Positions 60,732 through 64,000 of a stretch of DNA of 64,000 nucleotides are shown here, piece by piece. Origin of the DNA: an uncultured Paracoccaceae bacterium. Lineage in GTDB: Bacteria; Pseudomonadota; Alphaproteobacteria; Rhodobacterales; Rhodobacteraceae. The number at the start of each line of letters is the position of its first letter. The first letter of the stretch is position 1. The notes beneath the pieces were generated by a model. It saw only the letters and a list, made by a program, of their open reading frames with translations. It did no database searches and was not told the origin of the DNA. The position numbers and the translations under genes are program-made. The stretch spans positions 1 to 64,000 of the forward strand of contig CANMTD010000004.1 of NCBI GenBank assembly GCA_947500775.1, in the 5' to 3' direction.

Positions 60732-61604
60732 ATGTTTTCACCTGCAGTGCTGGGTCAGGTCCTGATCAACGGCATCAGCCTGAGCGCGATCTACATCCTC
60801 GTTTCGCTCGGCTTCACGCTTCTTTTCGGTATCATGCGCGTCGTGAACTTCGCCCATGGTGCGATGGCGATGCTGGGCGGCTACGCTCTCTATTACATCT
60901 ATGGCGAAGCCAATCTGCCCTATCTTATCGCCATGCCACTGGCCGCCGCCTCGGTTGCCGCGCTCGCGCTCGTACTCGAACGGCTGGTCTATCGCTGGTT
61001 TTACCAGAAGATGTTCCAAAGCATGATCGGCCTTCTGGGTCTGGATATGGCGCTGGTCTATTCCGCGGTGATTATCTGGGGCCCGCACGAACGCTCGATT
61101 CCCTCGCCCATTGATACGGTCTACCGGCTTGGGCCGCTTTTCCTGTCGGGCAGCAAGCTGGTCGTGATCGGACTTGCCGCGGTCACGCTGGCCGCCTTTT
61201 ACCTGTTCACGCATTTCACCAAATACGGTCTGGCGATGCGCGCCGCGGCGCAGGATGTCGAAACCGCCGAGGTGCAGGGCATAAACACCGACCGCATCTA
61301 TATGCTCGCCTTCTTCATTGCCATCTTCATGGCGGCCATGGCGGGCGGCTTCTTTGCACAGAATTACATTCTGTCGCCCTTCATGGGGGAACGGCAGCTC
61401 ATGATGGCCTTCATCGCCGTGATACTTGGCGGCATGGGCAGCATTCCGGGCGTTGCCCTGGGCGGGCTGATCCTTGGCATGGCCGAAAGTATTCTTGGCA
61501 CTTATTTCGGCAGCACCACGTCGGTCTTCGTGACCTTTGGCGCCGTGATCGTCCTGCTGATCGTGCGCCCCTGGGGGCTGCTCGGCATCCCGGAGAACAG
61601 ATGA
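60732..61604 (+). CDS. Branched-chain-type ABC transporter permease (LivH-like)
   Basis: A 290-residue permease with about eight membrane segments. The segment MRVVNFAHGAMAMLGGY and the C-terminal FIAVILGGMGSIPGVALGGLILG are family signatures. The start at 60732 follows AAGGGG. One base separates its stop from the next gene. Confidence 0.94.
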   Translation: MFSPAVLGQVLINGISLSAIYILVSLGFTLLFGIMRVVNFAHGAMAMLGGYALYYIYGEANLPYLIAMPLAAASVAALALVLERLVYRWFYQKMFQSMIGLLGLDMALVYSAVIIWGPHERSIPSPIDTVYRLGPLFLSGSKLVVIGLAAVTLAAFYLFTHFTKYGLAMRAAAQDVETAEVQGINTDRIYMLAFFIAIFMAAMAGGFFAQNYILSPFMGERQLMMAFIAVILGGMGSIPGVALGGLILGMAESILGTYFGSTTSVFVTFGAVIVLLIVRPWGLLGIPENR

Positions 61605-61605
61605 C

Positions 61606-62616
61606 ATGAAGACGATCACTGCAGACAACATGGCCGCATCGCAAAAGCAGCCGCACAAGGCGGATGAAGGCAGCACCCGGCAGCTGCGTATCAAGCTGGT
61701 TCTCGGGCTGGGCCTTCTTGCCATCTTCATCATCCTGCCCTTTCTGGGCCTGAGCGGCTTCACCCTGTCGCTGGCGACGACGATCCTTATCACCGGGATC
61801 GCGACGACAAGCCTTCATATGATCATCCGCATGGGGCATGTGTCTCTTGCGCATGGGGTCTTCATGGGGCTGGGCGCCTATGCGGCCGTGCTTTCGGTCG
61901 TGAAGTTCGGCCTGCCTTTCCCTATCGCGATGATCTTTGCCTTCCTCGCCCCTGCTGCGCTGGCACTGGTCATCGGGCCGATGCTGCTGCGCCTGTCCGG
62001 CAAGTATTTTGTTCTGGTGACATTCCTTCTGGGCGAAATCATCCGCCTTGTCTTTGTAAACTGGCAATCCTTCACGGGCGGTTCGAACGGCATCTTCGGA
62101 ATTCCGCTTCCATATGAAGGGCTCGCCGATCCTGTCGCCTTCTACTACATGACGCTGATCGCGGCCCTGCTGTGCATCGGCTTTGTTGCGCGGATGCTGC
62201 AATCGGACATCGGGCGTATCATCGACACGATCCGCGAAGACAGCCGCCTGGCCGAATGCGCGGGCATTCCGGTGCTGCGCATGAAGGTGACGGTCTTCGT
62301 GATCGCCTGCGGGCTGGCGGGAATCGCCGGCGGCATATCGGGCTTTTTCATCCGCTACATAGACCCGACATCCTTCTCGATCGTGCAGTCGCTGAACTTT
62401 GTCGTGATGAACATCGTGGGCGGCATGTTCCAACTTGCCGGGCCGATCGTCGGCACCCTGTTCTTCGTCATCCTGCCAGAATTTCTTCGCGGCTATGTCG
62501 AGCTTCAGCGCGTCATCTTCGGTGTCTGCCTGATCGTTGTCATGGCCTTCCTGCCGACGGGCATCGTCGGACTTGCAGCCTATATCCGGCATCAACTGTC
62601 ACGGTGGTTTAAATGA
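61606..62616 (+). CDS. Branched-chain-type ABC transporter permease (LivM-like)
   Basis: A 336-residue permease with a polar N-terminal extension (about 1-25) and about eight to ten helices. Typical segments are MGHVSLAHGVFMGLGAYAA and REDSRLAECAGIPVLRMKVTVFVIACGLAGIAGG. Four-base overlap with the following ATPase gene. Confidence 0.94.
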   Translation: MKTITADNMAASQKQPHKADEGSTRQLRIKLVLGLGLLAIFIILPFLGLSGFTLSLATTILITGIATTSLHMIIRMGHVSLAHGVFMGLGAYAAVLSVVKFGLPFPIAMIFAFLAPAALALVIGPMLLRLSGKYFVLVTFLLGEIIRLVFVNWQSFTGGSNGIFGIPLPYEGLADPVAFYYMTLIAALLCIGFVARMLQSDIGRIIDTIREDSRLAECAGIPVLRMKVTVFVIACGLAGIAGGISGFFIRYIDPTSFSIVQSLNFVVMNIVGGMFQLAGPIVGTLFFVILPEFLRGYVELQRVIFGVCLIVVMAFLPTGIVGLAAYIRHQLSRWFK

Positions 62617-63395
62617 GCGATTTCCTGACTGTCGACGGCCTGAGCCGCCACTTCGGTGGCGTCAAGGCCGTCAACGATCTGAGCTTTACGGTCAAAGAGG
62701 GCGAAATCCTCGGGGTCATCGGGCCGAATGGCGCGGGCAAAACCACCTCGATCAATTTGGTAAGCGGCGTCGCCAAGCCTGATCAGGGCAAGGTCGTCTT
62801 CGCGGGCGGAGCCGTTACCGGCAAGGCGCCGCACCTTCTGGCCCGCATGGGGCTTGTGCGCACGTTCCAAGCGACGACTGTCTTTCCCGAACGTTCGGTG
62901 CATGAAAATGTCCTGCGGGGCACCTATCTCAGCCGCTACCCGGGCTTTTTTGCGGCGTTCTTCAATACGCCCCGTGCCCGCAAGCTCGCGGCCGAAAGCG
63001 AGGCGCTCGCGCATGAGGTGCTGGAATGGCTCGGGCTGGAAACGGTCGCCTGGGACCCGGCGGGAAGCCTTCCCTACGGCTATCAGAAGACCCTTAACAT
63101 GGCGATTGCCCTAGCTGCCAAGCCGCGTCTCATCATGCTTGACGAGCCGGTCGCGGGGCTTTCAGCCGAAGAAACCGACCATGTTCGCGACACCATCCTG
63201 AAAGTCCGGGATCGCGGAATCACCGTCGCGGTGGTCGACCACAACATGCGTTTCATTTCCGGCCTGTGTGACCGGGTCGTTGTCATCAACCAAGGCAGCC
63301 GTCTGGCCGAAGGAACCCCGAAAGAGGTTCTAAGCAATCCGGCGGTCGTCGAAGCCTATCTGGGAAAAAGCCATGCCGCTGCTTACGGTCAGTGA
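62613..63395 (+). CDS. Branched-chain-type ABC transporter ATPase (LivG-like)
   Basis: A 260-residue ATP-binding protein with Walker A GPNGAGKTTS and Walker B LIMLDEPVAGLS. The signature motif is degenerate: LPYGYQKTLNMAIALA replaces the usual LSGGQQ-type motif, as is common in LivG proteins. Overlaps its neighbours on both sides. Confidence 0.94.
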   Translation: MSDFLTVDGLSRHFGGVKAVNDLSFTVKEGEILGVIGPNGAGKTTSINLVSGVAKPDQGKVVFAGGAVTGKAPHLLARMGLVRTFQATTVFPERSVHENVLRGTYLSRYPGFFAAFFNTPRARKLAAESEALAHEVLEWLGLETVAWDPAGSLPYGYQKTLNMAIALAAKPRLIMLDEPVAGLSAEETDHVRDTILKVRDRGITVAVVDHNMRFISGLCDRVVVINQGSRLAEGTPKEVLSNPAVVEAYLGKSHAAAYGQ

Positions 63396-64000
63396 CCTTA
63401 ATGTCCGATACGGAAAAATTCAGGGAACGTCCGGCGTGTCGTTCTCGGTCGAAACCGGGGAAACACTGGCGCTGATCGGCAGCAACGGTGCCGGGAAAAG
63501 CAGCACGCTGCGCGCCATCATGGGGCTTGTGCAGTATCCCGAGGGCGACATCGAATTCGAGGGCCGTTCCCTCAAGGGAATGAAAGCCTCGCAAATCGTG
63601 AAGCTCGGGATCGCGCTGTCGCCCGAAGGACGCCGGGTCTTTCCTGACCTGACGGTTTTGGAAAACCTTCGGATCGGCGCGTTCACCCGCGCGCCCAGTG
63701 AATTCGACGAGCGATCCGAGCAGATCTTCGACTATTTTCCGCGCCTCAAGGAACGCTATTCCCAGCGCGCCGGGCTGTTGAGTGGCGGCGAACAACAGAT
63801 GCTTGCCATCGGCCGGGCGCTGATGCCCCGGCCCACGCTGTTCCTGCTTGATGAACCATCGCTTGGGCTGGCGCCGATCATCGTCGAATCCATCGGCGAG
63901 ATTCTGACCGACATCCAGGAAAAAGAGGGGCTTTCGGTCATCCTCGCCGAACAGAACGCGGTCTGGTCCATGAGGGTCGCGGCACGCGCCGCAATTCTCG
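63373..64000 (+). CDS. Branched-chain-type ABC transporter ATPase (LivF-like), 3' end outside window
   Basis: Partial gene of 209 visible codons, starting MPLLTVSDLNVRYGKIQ at 63373 and still open at the window edge. Walker A is GSNGAGKSS, the signature LLSGGEQQMLAIGRALM and Walker B LFLLDEPSLGLAP. It overlaps the LivG-like gene end by 23 bases. Only about 25-30 residues are probably missing. Further operon genes may follow outside. Confidence 0.94.
   Translation, partial: MPLLTVSDLNVRYGKIQGTSGVSFSVETGETLALIGSNGAGKSSTLRAIMGLVQYPEGDIEFEGRSLKGMKASQIVKLGIALSPEGRRVFPDLTVLENLRIGAFTRAPSEFDERSEQIFDYFPRLKERYSQRAGLLSGGEQQMLAIGRALMPRPTLFLLDEPSLGLAPIIVESIGEILTDIQEKEGLSVILAEQNAVWSMRVAARAAIL

Overview
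The window looks like chromosomal DNA of a GC-rich alphaproteobacterium, most likely a Rhodobacterales/Roseobacter-group member. Supporting signs are the single-cysteine L36, the DUF6494, DUF6505, DUF3305 and DUF3306 formate-dehydrogenase accessory families, a DinB with an N-terminal zinc-ribbon motif, and dense operons with ATGA/TGATG overlaps. I see no insertion sequences, phage genes, CRISPR arrays or rRNA genes. No database search was possible; family names come from recognised motifs.

Layout. (1) About 0.4-13.9 kb is mostly housekeeping: msrQ/msrP, an FMN glutamate-synthase-like protein, clpB, pyrF, an SPFH/NfeD pair, dinB, a cyanophycin-synthetase-like ATP-grasp protein paired with an N-formylglutamate amidohydrolase, tRNA-Val(GAC) and rpmJ. 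(2) 14.0-21.0 kb holds a ModA-like binding protein and a ugp-like ABC operon with a GpdQ-like phosphodiesterase, divergent from a LysR regulator with LysR-type boxes between them. (3) 21.2-49.4 kb is a formate dehydrogenase (FDH) island. It has a periplasmic, membrane-linked FDH operon (DUF3305, DUF3306, TorD-like chaperone, Tat-target peptide, FdhA, FdhB, FdhC, an otherwise unlisted 41-residue membrane peptide, then an NtrC-type regulator lacking GAFTGA and its histidine kinase). It continues with a polyferredoxin, a binding-protein/cytochrome c fusion, a DUF6494-Mrp-ligase-DUF6505 operon, a tungstate transporter (tup), FdhD, MobA, MobB, a MoeA fusion, a TusA-like protein, and a cytosolic NAD-linked FDH (fused FdsG-FdsB plus FdsA). 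(4) 49.6-54.8 kb encodes an RND pump with two adaptor proteins. (5) 54.9 kb to the end is a catabolic locus of unknown substrate: Asp/Glu racemase-like protein, MmgE/PrpD protein, LacI regulator, quinone-oxidoreductase-like protein and a branched-chain-type ABC transporter whose last gene runs off the window.

How it fits together. The FDH island combines two formate-oxidising enzymes of different cell compartments with metal uptake (tup), cofactor assembly (mobA, mobB, moeA), sulfur transfer (fdhD, tusA-like), Tat-dependent assembly (TorD-like) and a local two-component system. A cluster of poorly characterised proteins is embedded in it and is the best candidate here for undescribed biology. 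In the last locus, an identical 12-bp palindrome lies just downstream of two promoter-like sequences, one before the racemase-mmgE-lacI genes and one before the oxidoreductase-transporter genes, which predicts a self-contained LacI regulon.
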